Counted from the first letter of the stretch, positions 1 through 7,082 are shown. The stretch: DNA of 12,615 bases from Ruminococcaceae bacterium UBA5396 (GCA_002410715.1 DHOG01000066.1:1-12615), one strand, 5' to 3'. Numbers and translations are program-made. Notes: generated from the sequence alone by a model not told the origin.

Positions 1-42
1 TTCACGGCGGTAACACGGGTTCGATTCCCGTCCGGGTCACCA
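1..42 (+). tRNA. tRNA-Glu (anticodon TTC), 3' part only
   Basis: The window opens inside a tRNA gene, at the anticodon. Positions 1-3 read TTC, followed by A, C and the 3' anticodon-stem strand GGCGG. A 5-bp T stem (15-19 with 27-31) encloses the loop TTCGATT. The 3' acceptor strand CCGGGTC (32-38), discriminator A39 and an encoded CCA (40-42) complete the gene. The anticodon and the shape of the visible half match bacterial tRNA-Glu, which reads GAA/GAG codons. The 5' half lies outside the window, so the acceptor and D arm cannot be checked. Confidence 0.9.
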
Positions 43-47
43 CATTT

Positions 48-124
48 GGGCGCATAGCTCAGCTGGTTAGAGCGCCTGCTTCACACGCAGGAGGTCAGGG
101 ATTCGAGTTCCTTTGCGCCCACCA
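48..124 (+). tRNA. tRNA-Val (anticodon CAC)
   Basis: A complete cloverleaf can be drawn by eye. The acceptor strands GGGCGCA (48-54) and TGCGCCC (114-120) pair fully. The D arm contains GCTC...GAGC. The anticodon stem CCTGC/GCAGG (75-79 with 87-91) encloses the loop TTCACAC with anticodon CAC at 82-84, which reads GUG valine codons. The T arm has loop TTCGAGT and one G-T wobble in its stem. Discriminator A121 and an encoded CCA (122-124) end the gene. It starts five bases after the tRNA-Glu CCA, so the two are almost certainly co-transcribed. Confidence 0.97.
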
Positions 125-138
125 AACGTGAATGCGCC

Positions 139-190
139 CAAACCCCGCACCACTCCTCATTTTTGAGGATTTGGTGCGGGGTTTGTTTTG
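139..190 (+). terminator. Intrinsic terminator of the tRNA operon, with nested hairpins
   Basis: A perfect 13-bp GC-rich stem (140-152 with 172-184) is followed by GTTTTG. Inside its loop a second perfect 6-bp hairpin, TCCTCA/TGAGGA (154-159 with 164-169), closes a TTTT loop. It sits 15 bases after the tRNA-Val CCA end, as expected for Rho-independent termination of the tRNA transcript. Confidence 0.9.
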
Positions 191-325
191 TAAAAAATTA
201 CTGTAGCATTACGTTTGTATACCGTTATTTGCCTCACATATATGGTTAATTTAGGTTATATTATTAAGGGCTATTTACTAACTCGAATAATTGCTGTATA
301 TACGAATATTTACGGAGGGTAACCG

Positions 326-865
326 ATGTTTAGGTATGGGAAAAGGGTTCTTATGGTATTCGCCGCAATATGTATCGGAATGATGGCGGCTGCATGCGAT
401 GAAAAAGATCCAAAAAAGGAAAGCAATTCAAAGGGCAATACTACCACTACCGCGGCAAGCAAGGATGAAACATTCGGGCTGAATGAAACCGCTGTATTTT
501 CAGATTTAAAAATCGCCGCCATCGAGATTAAGGCAAGTGGGGGCTCTGAGTATAATAAACCGGGTTCAGGTAATGTCTTTGTGGGAGTAAAGTTCACGAT
601 TGAAAATATCTCAAACCAGGATCAGATCATAAGCAGCATCCTACTGTTTGATGCCTATGCGGATGATGTCAAATCCGATTTATCGATTGCTGCTTCAATG
701 GAGTTTAACAGCAAAACACTGGATGGAACCGTTGCTCCAGGAAAAAAATTAATCGGTTATTACACCATGGAGGTTCCCACTACAACCAAAATGATAGAGC
801 TTAATGTTAAATCGGATTGGCTCAGCAATGCCAAAGCCAAGTTTGTTCTGGATATGCCAAAGTAA
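326..865 (+). CDS. DUF4352-type extracytoplasmic lipoprotein
   Basis: A 179-residue probable surface lipoprotein. It begins with a basic stretch, a hydrophobic segment (about residues 8-23) and a lipobox ending AAA-Cys24, so the mature protein should be lipidated on Cys24 and anchored outside the membrane. A low-complexity spacer with four consecutive threonines (39-42) follows. Residues ~48-175 resemble a DUF4352 immunoglobulin-like beta-sandwich: a VGVKFTIEN-type strand, then an APGKKLIGYYTMEVP strand pair, then a hydrophobic final strand. DUF4352 proteins have no established enzymatic activity; many are sensor or accessory lipoproteins. GGAGGG at 314-319 lies 6 bases before the ATG, supporting this start. 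No convincing promoter stands out in 191-313. The gene ends at a hairpin shared with the convergent capA-like gene. Confidence 0.85.
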   Translation: MFRYGKRVLMVFAAICIGMMAAACDEKDPKKESNSKGNTTTTAASKDETFGLNETAVFSDLKIAAIEIKASGGSEYNKPGSGNVFVGVKFTIENISNQDQIISSILLFDAYADDVKSDLSIAASMEFNSKTLDGTVAPGKKLIGYYTMEVPTTTKMIELNVKSDWLSNAKAKFVLDMPK

Positions 866-889
866 TTGTGTTCTTAAAACAAATCATAT

Positions 890-923
890 AAAGCCGCTCC
901 ATTTTATGAAACGGAGCGGCTTT
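890..923. terminator. Bidirectional terminator between convergent lipoprotein and CapA-like genes
   Basis: A perfect 11-bp inverted repeat, AAAGCCGCTCC (890-900) with GGAGCGGCTTT (913-923), surrounds a 12-base loop. It lies 25 bases after the plus-strand lipoprotein stop and 25 bases beyond the minus-strand CapA-like stop. Both sides have short A/T tracts, so it could serve both transcripts. The T tracts are short (TTT), so termination strength is uncertain. Confidence 0.75.
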
Positions 924-947
924 GCTATTTATCATATATTACTGCGT

Positions 948-2249
948 TTAAGCAATCCTTTTAAACTCATCCAATCCGTCCTTTACCAGTGCTATGGTAC
1001 GATCATATGATTTTTTCGCATTATCAACCCCGTTCTCGCTGTTTTGAAGCCCTAGATCCTGTTTCCAATCCAGCTTTTTGTCAAGCGGCACGATCTGAAA
1101 CACATCCCGGCCGTTTTTATCGTAAAGATGAACCCAGGTAGGCAAAGCATCCAGCCCGGTGACCTTAACCATACCGTCGCTGTACTTGGAGAAGGTGGCT
1201 GTAAACAGGATACCGTCTTCGGTATGACCGGTTTTAATGCTTGCACGGTAAATACGCTGATTTGAAACGGCATTTCCAGTTGAATAAAGACAAACGATTT
1301 GGTTTCCATCTTTTGATTTGAGTATTTCAAGGGGCTGGATCACGTGAGGATGCCCGCCGATTATCACATCAACATCGAGATCACATAGCTTTTGCGCAAT
1401 CTTCTTCTGTGTATTGTTCGGCTTTAGTTTATACTCAACACCCCAATGTATAAACATAACAATTGCCTCGGCGCCCTCATCCTTCATCTGGTTTATACTT
1501 GCTGCCGCCTGGTTATAAAATCCGTCCAAATCCTGATAATGAAATGAATTTACAAGCGGGGCGGCATTAACATCTAATGCTACATTGAGATATCTAACCC
1601 CGTCTTTCCTGCGGCTTTCATAGGTGTAATTCATAAATCCAACCTTTATGCCGTTAATATTCTTGATTAAATACGGCTTATCCCCGCTGGTACTCCTTGT
1701 GCCTGTAAAATCCATGCCTTTTTGCTTCAACACATCAGCAGTCCGGAGAATTCCCGACAGCCAGCTGTCATTGGAGTGGTTGTTTGCCGTCAGCAGCATA
1801 TCAAATCCGGCGTCCTGCGTCGCATCCACAATGGCATCCGGACAATTAAAGCAGGGATATCCGCGATACGGGATTTTATCACCCGCCAGCGTTACTTCAA
1901 GATTGGCAACCGCAAAGTCTGACTTTTGAACATAGGGTTTTAAATAGGTGAATATGTCGCTGAAATCATACGTGTCGTTGGCCTTGTTATAGTTGTTTGT
2001 CAAAATGGGATCATGCATCAAAAGATCGCCGGTGACTGATACAGATGCGGTTGCGGTGACATATGGCTGATTGGTTGTCGATGATGTCCGAGATTCTGAC
2101 CGAGAAGTTTCCTCAGCCGATACGGTCGAACCCTCCCCGCCGGTGGGTACCGTTGTTCCTGCTTTGTTACAGCCTGCGGAAGACAGCGTCGGAATCAGAA
2201 TTGCAGCGGTTAATATGATTGCTTGGATTTTATTTTTCATGATATCCAT
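948..2249 (-). CDS. CapA/PgsA-like metallophosphatase-fold lipoprotein
   Basis: A 433-residue secreted lipoprotein of the CapA (poly-gamma-glutamate capsule) family. The N-terminus has a hydrophobic signal and lipobox LSSAG-Cys27, then a Ser/Thr-rich linker to ~residue 65. The PGA_cap (metallophosphatase-like) domain shows its motifs in order: GDLLMHD (74-80), NLEVT (116-120), NNHSND (156-161), HWG (268-270) and GGHPHVIQ (298-305), which supply metal-ligand Asp, Asn and His residues. CapA proteins are linked to polyglutamate capsule assembly or export, but many clostridial homologues lie outside capsule loci, so the substrate here is unknown. It is the last gene of the DUF2975-XRE operon, 23 bases after the XRE stop. 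An alternative ATG at 2240 (residue 4) is better placed relative to AAAGGG and may be the true start. Confidence 0.88.
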   Translation of the reverse strand: MDIMKNKIQAIILTAAILIPTLSSAGCNKAGTTVPTGGEGSTVSAEETSRSESRTSSTTNQPYVTATASVSVTGDLLMHDPILTNNYNKANDTYDFSDIFTYLKPYVQKSDFAVANLEVTLAGDKIPYRGYPCFNCPDAIVDATQDAGFDMLLTANNHSNDSWLSGILRTADVLKQKGMDFTGTRSTSGDKPYLIKNINGIKVGFMNYTYESRRKDGVRYLNVALDVNAAPLVNSFHYQDLDGFYNQAAASINQMKDEGAEAIVMFIHWGVEYKLKPNNTQKKIAQKLCDLDVDVIIGGHPHVIQPLEILKSKDGNQIVCLYSTGNAVSNQRIYRASIKTGHTEDGILFTATFSKYSDGMVKVTGLDALPTWVHLYDKNGRDVFQIVPLDKKLDWKQDLGLQNSENGVDNAKKSYDRTIALVKDGLDEFKRIA

Positions 2250-2272
2250 GCCCTTTCAATCTTCCCTGCTTA

Positions 2273-2500
2273 TCATTCTTTGCTTTCCATGGATGTATCG
2301 TCGACGTACTCCAGAATATCGCCAGGCTGGCAGTCCAGAGCCTTGCAAATGGCGTCCAGCGTAGAAAAACGAATGGCGCGTGCCTTGTTGTTTTTCAGAA
2401 TCGAAAGATTGGCAAGGGTCACGCCCACCTTATCAGACAGCTCGGTCAGCCCGATTCTGCGCTTTGCCATCACCACATTCAGATTTATATTAATTGACAT
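2273..2500 (-). CDS. Small XRE-family (YozG-like) helix-turn-helix regulator
   Basis: A 75-residue protein consisting almost wholly of a Cro/C1-type helix-turn-helix domain. The recognition region reads LTELSDKVGVTLANLSILKN (19-38), followed by the conserved IRFSTLDAICKALDCQPGDIL block (43-63) seen in YozG-like regulators. These are cytoplasmic DNA-binding proteins. The ATG at 2500 is preceded by GGAAGGA at good spacing. An in-frame upstream extension would need a TTG start and lacks an obvious ribosome binding site, so I rejected it. The gene follows the DUF2975 gene by 47 bases. This pairing recurs in Firmicutes, as with yoaS-yozG of Bacillus subtilis, suggesting the membrane protein and regulator act together. 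The regulated genes are unknown; autoregulation from the 3109-3137 promoter is plausible but not shown. Confidence 0.9.
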   Translation of the reverse strand: MSININLNVVMAKRRIGLTELSDKVGVTLANLSILKNNKARAIRFSTLDAICKALDCQPGDILEYVDDTSMESKE

Positions 2501-2547
2501 CCTGAACCGTCCTTCCCAAAGATATAAACCTGCCAAGCTACGATATA

Positions 2548-3009
2548 TCAGATGGTCATATCGTTCTCTTCCTTAAAAGCAATCGCCTGCTCGAATAACT
2601 GGGCAAATACAAATAGGATTAAACCGACAACAGAAAAGGTTACAAATACAACCACCATAAAAAACTTGGTTACTATGAATACAGAGATGAAATAGAACGC
2701 TGCAAGGATCAGGCATTCGATCCCAATGATGCGAAGGCGTCTGACCATTTCGCAGACAAAAGGGTTGCCTTTGTTAATAATATGGAGAATGGCGCGTGCC
2801 TGCCATAATATCAAAATCGCCATGACACCTGAAATCAGCAGCACGACAAGATATTTCTCATACCAGAGCCTGGGTTCTCCGGGATAATGAAGGGTAACGG
2901 CAGGTATGCTCCACGGCAGCGTTATGGTAAGCCCCAAAGCAACCAGCATAAGCATGGATAGGGTGTATTCAATAAAAAGGCTCAGCCAGCTTTTTCCCAG
3001 AAATTTCAT
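2548..3009 (-). CDS. DUF2975 integral membrane protein
   Basis: A 153-residue protein with four predicted transmembrane segments (roughly residues 11-33, 53-77, 94-115 and 117-138). The family's conserved features are present: a GNPFVCEMVRRLRIIG loop after the second segment (81-96) and the acidic C-terminal tail FKEENDMTI. DUF2975 proteins have no assigned biochemical role. They are repeatedly encoded next to a YozG-like XRE regulator, as here, which suggests a membrane-linked regulatory pair. AAAGGA lies 9 bases before the ATG. The gene is first in a three-gene operon driven by the strong promoter at 3109-3137, with a leader of about 90 bases. Confidence 0.9.
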   Translation of the reverse strand: MKFLGKSWLSLFIEYTLSMLMLVALGLTITLPWSIPAVTLHYPGEPRLWYEKYLVVLLISGVMAILILWQARAILHIINKGNPFVCEMVRRLRIIGIECLILAAFYFISVFIVTKFFMVVVFVTFSVVGLILFVFAQLFEQAIAFKEENDMTI

Positions 3010-3108
3010 GACTTCACGTCCTTTACAGCCGCTAATTAATGATCCGCGGCAAGCTGCGGGGTCTTACGCCCAGAAAACTGATATAAATTTTGGCAGCTTT
3101 CCTCCCCG

Positions 3109-3137
3109 ATTATACAGCAATTTATAGGGCAGGTCAA
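3109..3137 (-). promoter_or_regulatory. Sigma-A-type promoter of the DUF2975-XRE-capA operon
   Basis: Read on the minus strand: -35 TTGACC (3137-3132), a 17-base spacer, and -10 TATAAT (3114-3109). This is a near-consensus vegetative promoter. Transcription should begin around 3102, leaving a leader of roughly 90 bases before the ATG at 3009. The leader contains a GC-rich inverted segment (about 3015-3060) that could fold. Confidence 0.85.
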
Positions 3138-3143
3138 TGTTAT

Positions 3144-3234
3144 AAAACCAAAAACGCTGCCCTCTCCCTGTAGACGTCAATCTCAAGTAAAAATGGTGAC
3201 AACTCCTTGAGATTCGTCTTAGGAAAGGGCAGCG
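3144..3234 (-). terminator. Long compound terminator hairpin of the foldase-like lipoprotein gene
   Basis: An unusually long stem-loop. The outer 9-bp stem is 3155-3163 with 3226-3234, the middle GACG/CGTC pairing is 3173-3176 with 3215-3218, and the inner perfect 9-bp stem is 3179-3187 with 3206-3214 around an 18-base loop. On the minus strand it is followed directly by TTTTTGGTTTT (3154-3144). It lies 30 bases after the lipoprotein stop codon and just upstream of the next operon's promoter, so a Rho-independent terminator is the simplest reading. The length and interrupted stem are unlike a plain terminator. Confidence 0.75.
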
Positions 3235-3263
3235 ATATCCTTGGTATATTCTTTATCCTGCAA

Positions 3264-4529
3264 TCAGGATACTTTGTTCATATCTTTCTCAAGCTGTTTG
3301 GGAGAACATTTCTTTTCAACCGCTTTGTCCAGCTTAAATCCTTTTTCGAGCTCTTTAACATAGTCTTTAATCTCTTTATCAAACGCGTCATATTTGGCGC
3401 TTAAAATAACCCGTTTGCGGCTGTTTTCAAACTTATATTCGGTGTCCTTGGGATTAATTCTGTAAACCAGAGCGGCGGTGTTGGTTGTACCGTTACTTTT
3501 ATATTCAACAATCTTCGCCTCACCAACCTTGACCGACCGGACAGCCTTAACAAGATTCTCGTCATCCTGGCTTGCGTCCAGCGTCATAAGGTTGGAATCT
3601 GTTTCGGTTTCCTCTTGATTATCCTTCTCATTGTCGTCGGAATTAGATTTGGTGGTGGTTGTAGTAGTGGTTGTGGTTGTGGTGGTTGTGGTTGTGGTGG
3701 TTGTCGTGGTGGTTGCAGATGTGCCGGCAGTCGTTGTGGTTGTGCTGCCCGTGGTTTCGGTGCCGCTTGCAGCCTCCTCATCGGCCTTATACTTCTCAAT
3801 CACCTTGTCAAAGTCCTGATTTGATGTAAATGAATCGAGATAACCTTTCAGTCTTTTCTTGACTTCGGTGACCCCTTTTTCATCAAGATCCGAGCCGTTT
3901 TCATCGGTAAGCGGAATCTCAATCGTCTTATAAGTCATTATGTTTTTATCGTAATAGGTCTTTATATCAGCATCGCTCATTGCGCGCTTTCCGCCCTTGT
4001 CATATAAACCGTAGAACAGAGTTGTCTCATAATAGGAGATCGCCTTATTGACCTTGCCGAAAGTTTCCTTGTTAAAGCCCATGGAAACCAAGGCTTCAGA
4101 GGAAACCGAGCCCATATAATCATCAAACGCCTTCTGATCCTCGTCTGATAACTTGGTTATTTTATGTTCCTCCATTTTATCAGCAATTGCCTTCTGACGG
4201 AGGATTGTATCCTTGGTCAAGCGCTTGATATAATCCTCAAGCTTCAGCTTTTCGGCGTCATCTCCCTCGCCATAGGCCAGCTCCTCGCCCCACACATCCT
4301 GCCCGCTCTGGGCGTAATAGCCAAGGCCGCTATAATTAAACGTCATCTGGTATGCATTGAAAAGATATGCAATATATTCAGCAGTGGTGATCTTGGTTCC
4401 GTCATCGAAGGTGGCGGCATATTTCGGTGTAGAGCATCCGGAAATCATCAGACTGCCCGAAAGAACCGCAGCACTTAAGGCAAAACAAGCCAAACCCTTT
4501 AGTTTATGTGGCAATTGGCGCAGACGCAT
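3264..4529 (-). CDS. PrsA/SurA-like lipoprotein with poly-threonine insertion
   Basis: A 421-residue lipoprotein that probably acts as a chaperone or foldase outside the membrane. The signal peptide ends in the lipobox MISG-Cys32. Residues ~45-185 form a helix-rich region like the SurA/trigger-factor-type N-domain. The segment MSDADIKTYYDKNIMTYKTIEIPL (starting at residue 184) matches the linker and first strand of PrsA-type parvulin domains, and a second parvulin-like stretch (VKVGEAKIVEYKSNGTTNTAALVYRI) appears around 335-360. Between them lies a Thr-rich insertion with 21 consecutive threonines (273-293). The position usually occupied by a catalytic-site His in parvulins reads Glu (IEIPL), so isomerase activity is doubtful. 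AGGAGG at 4538-4543 lies 8 bases before the ATG. A plausible promoter lies at 4583-4612, suggesting a single-gene transcript. Confidence 0.75.
   Translation of the reverse strand: MRLRQLPHKLKGLACFALSAAVLSGSLMISGCSTPKYAATFDDGTKITTAEYIAYLFNAYQMTFNYSGLGYYAQSGQDVWGEELAYGEGDDAEKLKLEDYIKRLTKDTILRQKAIADKMEEHKITKLSDEDQKAFDDYMGSVSSEALVSMGFNKETFGKVNKAISYYETTLFYGLYDKGGKRAMSDADIKTYYDKNIMTYKTIEIPLTDENGSDLDEKGVTEVKKRLKGYLDSFTSNQDFDKVIEKYKADEEAASGTETTGSTTTTTAGTSATTTTTTTTTTTTTTTTTTTTTKSNSDDNEKDNQEETETDSNLMTLDASQDDENLVKAVRSVKVGEAKIVEYKSNGTTNTAALVYRINPKDTEYKFENSRKRVILSAKYDAFDKEIKDYVKELEKGFKLDKAVEKKCSPKQLEKDMNKVS
3651..3713 (-). repeat. Threonine-codon tract encoding 21 consecutive Thr
   Basis: Twenty-one adjacent threonine codons on the minus strand, mostly alternating ACC and ACA with a few ACT and one ACG. 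The DNA is a degenerate 3/6-base repeat rather than a pure microsatellite. A second, shorter run of five threonines lies just upstream in the protein (263-267). Mixed codons with a constant amino acid suggest selection on the protein, while the near-repeat makes the tract prone to length change by replication slippage. Confidence 0.95.
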
Positions 4530-4582
4530 AATAACATCCTCCTATGTGAAACATATGAATTTGATACAATAATCGTTAAAAC

Positions 4583-4612
4583 ATTATACAATGCTTGCAT
4601 ACTCTTTGTCCA
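4583..4612 (-). promoter_or_regulatory. Probable promoter of the foldase-like lipoprotein gene
   Basis: On the minus strand: -35 TGGACA (4612-4607), an 18-base spacer, and a consensus -10 TATAAT (4588-4583). The predicted start lies about 45 bases before the ATG at 4529. One -35 mismatch and the 18-base spacer lower confidence. The remaining gap up to the LCP gene end (4613-4781) shows no gene and no clear T-tailed terminator for the LCP operon. Confidence 0.65.
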
Positions 4613-4781
4613 CACTAAAATATCGCTTACAATAAATTGCCGGCTCAATAATTTATACGTTTAGGATAATGGTGTTAATTTCCATCGAAATATGGCTTGT
4701 ATGTTGAAAACCCGGTGGAAAGTGGGTAAAACTTTCTGTATATTTCAAGGTTTTGATCATTTTTATCTGAAAACATACAGA

Positions 4782-5840
4782 TCAGCCGTATATTTCGTGG
4801 TGCAACTCCAGAATGGCCGCCTTGGAATCCTTTAATTCAACAACCTCCATGACATAGGTTGTGCCGGGAATCGGAACACGCGGCGTATTGCATTTTGATC
4901 GTTCCGGAACATGAAACTCTTTAATTTCATATCCCAAATAGGAAGGTGCATTCATGATATAGCCCAAAAATTCGGTTCTTTTCATATTGGTGCTTGCTTT
5001 GGATAACACCTTGTCCAGTGTACCCATCATGGTAAGCCGATCCATGTTTTTGGCCTTTTTCATCAACGCCTTGAGAAGGGTGCGCTGGCGCGAGGTTCTG
5101 CCCCAGTCGTCCCCTATTTTTCTGATGCGGACATAATCAAGGGCTTTTTTCCCGTTGAGATGGTAGCTCTTTGCCACGTTTCCTACCTTTACAATTTCAG
5201 CTTCCCTTTCGGTAAGCTCGATATCCACTCCGCCCATAGCATCAACAATCGATGAAAAAGCTGAAAAATTTACCGCAACAAACCGGTCAATTTTTAATCT
5301 GTAATTCTCCTCGATGGTTTGCTGCAAAAGTGAAAAACCCCCGAAACGGAATGCGGCATTCAGCTTATTGCGCTCCCTGCCCGGAATGCTGACATAGGTG
5401 TCACGCAGCAGGGAGATAAGCTTAATGGTTTTGGTATGCTTGTTGATTGAAACAATAATATTGGTATCGGAGCGCCCGATATAATTATCCTTACGATCGG
5501 TTTCCACCCCAAGAAGAAGAATATTTGTTATAACCTTGGTGTTCCCCTGCACCGCTATATCATCGACTGATTCAGCCAGATCATTGATGGTGATGGGATC
5601 ATCCGGAACAATTCCGGCTACACTCGGGTCAATGGCTTCAGATTCATCAATGTCGGTAACGCTGCCAAAGCTCTCATTCTCTGTATTCACAAAGTTAACC
5701 AGTCCGAGAAGATACAGGGTATATACAAACCCTCCGACCATAACAAGCGTAACCACAATCAGAGAAGTAATAGCGGCAACCGCAAGGCGGCGGCGTTTTT
5801 TTCGTGATTTCCTTCGAGTTGCTTTCGAAGAACCCATCAT
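4782..5840 (-). CDS. LCP (LytR-CpsA-Psr) family glycopolymer transferase, paralog A
   Basis: A 352-residue type II membrane protein: a very basic cytoplasmic tail (6-18), one transmembrane helix (~19-47), an acidic linker, then the extracellular LCP domain (~100-260). LCP enzymes transfer undecaprenyl-linked anionic glycopolymers, such as wall teichoic acid or capsule, to peptidoglycan. Motifs seen: GVETDR (111-116), RSDT (123-126), LLRDTYVSIPG (144-154), HLNGKKALDYVRIR (227-240) and GRTSRQR (247-253), so the pyrophosphate-binding arginines appear intact. AGAGG lies 5 bases before the first ATG; the adjacent second ATG (5837) is also possible. It sits 56 bases after its paralog with no terminator between, so the two are probably co-transcribed. 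The acceptor polymer cannot be told from sequence. Confidence 0.92.
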   Translation of the reverse strand: MMGSSKATRRKSRKKRRRLAVAAITSLIVVTLVMVGGFVYTLYLLGLVNFVNTENESFGSVTDIDESEAIDPSVAGIVPDDPITINDLAESVDDIAVQGNTKVITNILLLGVETDRKDNYIGRSDTNIIVSINKHTKTIKLISLLRDTYVSIPGRERNKLNAAFRFGGFSLLQQTIEENYRLKIDRFVAVNFSAFSSIVDAMGGVDIELTEREAEIVKVGNVAKSYHLNGKKALDYVRIRKIGDDWGRTSRQRTLLKALMKKAKNMDRLTMMGTLDKVLSKASTNMKRTEFLGYIMNAPSYLGYEIKEFHVPERSKCNTPRVPIPGTTYVMEVVELKDSKAAILELHHEIYG

Positions 5841-5896
5841 TTTAACCTCTTTCCCCCATTTTTCTTCGGGGCGGTGATATCATGCTTTTAGATAAT

Positions 5897-6985
5897 CTAT
5901 CCATTGTAAATAAACTTATGCAGCTCGGTAACCGCATGCGCGGGATCTTTCAGATACAGAACTGAGCCAAGACCGAATTCAGGAGCCGAGCGGTACTCTC
6001 CGTTGGGAGGCAAATGGAACGTTTTATCCATAGTATAACTAAAATACGTGGAAGAATTAAAAACAAATCCTGTTAATTCATTTGCCGAGATATTGGTATC
6101 TACTTTGGGCAAAAACGCGTTGAGGATTGAGTTAAGGGTTCCGACACTCATGCCCTTGGCTTTTTTAAACATAGCGGTCAGCATCTTGCGCTGGCGGTCG
6201 GTTCGTCCGAAATCGCTGTCCAGCTTGCGTATCCGTGCATATGCCAGCGCTTTCCCCCCGTTGAGATGATAGACCTTGGCGGTTGTACCGACTTTGATCC
6301 ACTTGGCCTCGGCGGCAGTCAAATAAATGTCAACCCCGCCAAGCTTGTCAATGGTTTCGGTAAACGCAGTGAAATTAACAGTGATGTATTGATCTATCTT
6401 CAGGCGGAAATTTTGCTCCACTGTTTTGGATAGCAAGTCAAAGCCGCCGTATGCATACGAGGCGTTGAATTTAGCATAATCATCCTTGCCGTCATTGTTT
6501 CTGTCGCGACCGGGAATGGTCACCAGCGTATCGCGAAGCAGCGATGTCAGCTTGATCTGCTTGTTTTTGGAATCAAGTGTTAGTATAATATTGGAATCTG
6601 CAAGACCCACAAAATTCTTTCTGCGGCTGTCGACACCGATTAGCATATAGTTTTTTATGTTCTTGGTGTTACCCCGCACAGGAATTTCGGCAACGCTTGC
6701 GGCGCCCTCTTCAATCTCTTTATAATCGTCAATTGCCTCATAGCCGGAATCAACCTCGTCAGGCAATGAGTCGACATACGAAACATCGTCGGCGGAATCG
6801 CTTCCAATAATATCAAACAAATGCAAGATATAAAACCCTGTGCCGATAAAAACAAGTGACAATACACTCATCAATGAAATCGCTGTAATAACCAGTCCAT
6901 TAACCGTTTTGCTGTGCGGCTTGCGGCCTCTCGTTTTCCGAACAACGGCAGCATGCGCTGTGGCGGAATTTGGGACCTTTTTCAT
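5897..6985 (-). CDS. LCP (LytR-CpsA-Psr) family protein, paralog B
   Basis: A 362-residue type II membrane protein with the same plan as the downstream paralog: basic N-terminus, transmembrane helix (~30-57), acidic linker (61-95) and LCP domain (~105-275). Motifs: GVDSR (117-121), LLRDTLVTIPG (149-159), HLNGGKALAYARIR (240-253) and GRTDRQR (260-266). Two differences stand out. The Arg of the RSDT motif is replaced (GLADS, 127-131), and an eight-residue acidic insertion (164-171) creates a DRNNDGKDD loop. The start at 6985 is chosen because GGAGG (6997-6993) lies 7 bases upstream; an earlier in-frame ATG at 7006 lies upstream of this site and lacks its own good one. The gene is upstream of paralog A, suggesting an ancient tandem duplication. 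Transferase activity is likely but less certain than for paralog A. Confidence 0.9.
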   Translation of the reverse strand: MKKVPNSATAHAAVVRKTRGRKPHSKTVNGLVITAISLMSVLSLVFIGTGFYILHLFDIIGSDSADDVSYVDSLPDEVDSGYEAIDDYKEIEEGAASVAEIPVRGNTKNIKNYMLIGVDSRRKNFVGLADSNIILTLDSKNKQIKLTSLLRDTLVTIPGRDRNNDGKDDYAKFNASYAYGGFDLLSKTVEQNFRLKIDQYITVNFTAFTETIDKLGGVDIYLTAAEAKWIKVGTTAKVYHLNGGKALAYARIRKLDSDFGRTDRQRKMLTAMFKKAKGMSVGTLNSILNAFLPKVDTNISANELTGFVFNSSTYFSYTMDKTFHLPPNGEYRSAPEFGLGSVLYLKDPAHAVTELHKFIYNG

Positions 6986-7039
6986 GTGAAGACCTCCATA
7001 CAACATAAAACAGTATGTTAATATTCAGACGGAATCCTG

Positions 7040-7069
7040 AAAAATTGCACCCGCATGCAGCAGGTGCAA
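7040..7069 (-). terminator. T-tailed hairpin between degV and the LCP genes
   Basis: On the minus strand a 7-bp stem TTGCACC/GGTGCAA (7069-7063 with 7051-7045) encloses an 11-base loop and is followed by TTTTT. It is either the terminator of degV or a 5' leader hairpin of the LCP transcript, because a promoter-like sequence lies just upstream at 7083-7111. Confidence 0.6.
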
Positions 7070-7082
7070 ACAAGATTTAATT

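Noticed and set aside
3155..3234. Compound hairpin as a T-box or other known riboswitch
   Set aside because: No T-box core sequence or specifier-loop layout is visible, and it lies upstream of, not within, the predicted transcript of the following operon.
3615..3824. Plus-strand open frames rich in Gly/Cys or poly-Val opposite the threonine tract
   Set aside because: They are antisense readings of the degenerate Thr-codon repeat, with no ribosome binding site and extreme composition.
4713..4727. GTGGAAAGTGGG-like motif resembling MraZ boxes
   Set aside because: Only two imperfect units, not upstream of mraZ or a division operon, and positioned after a gene end.
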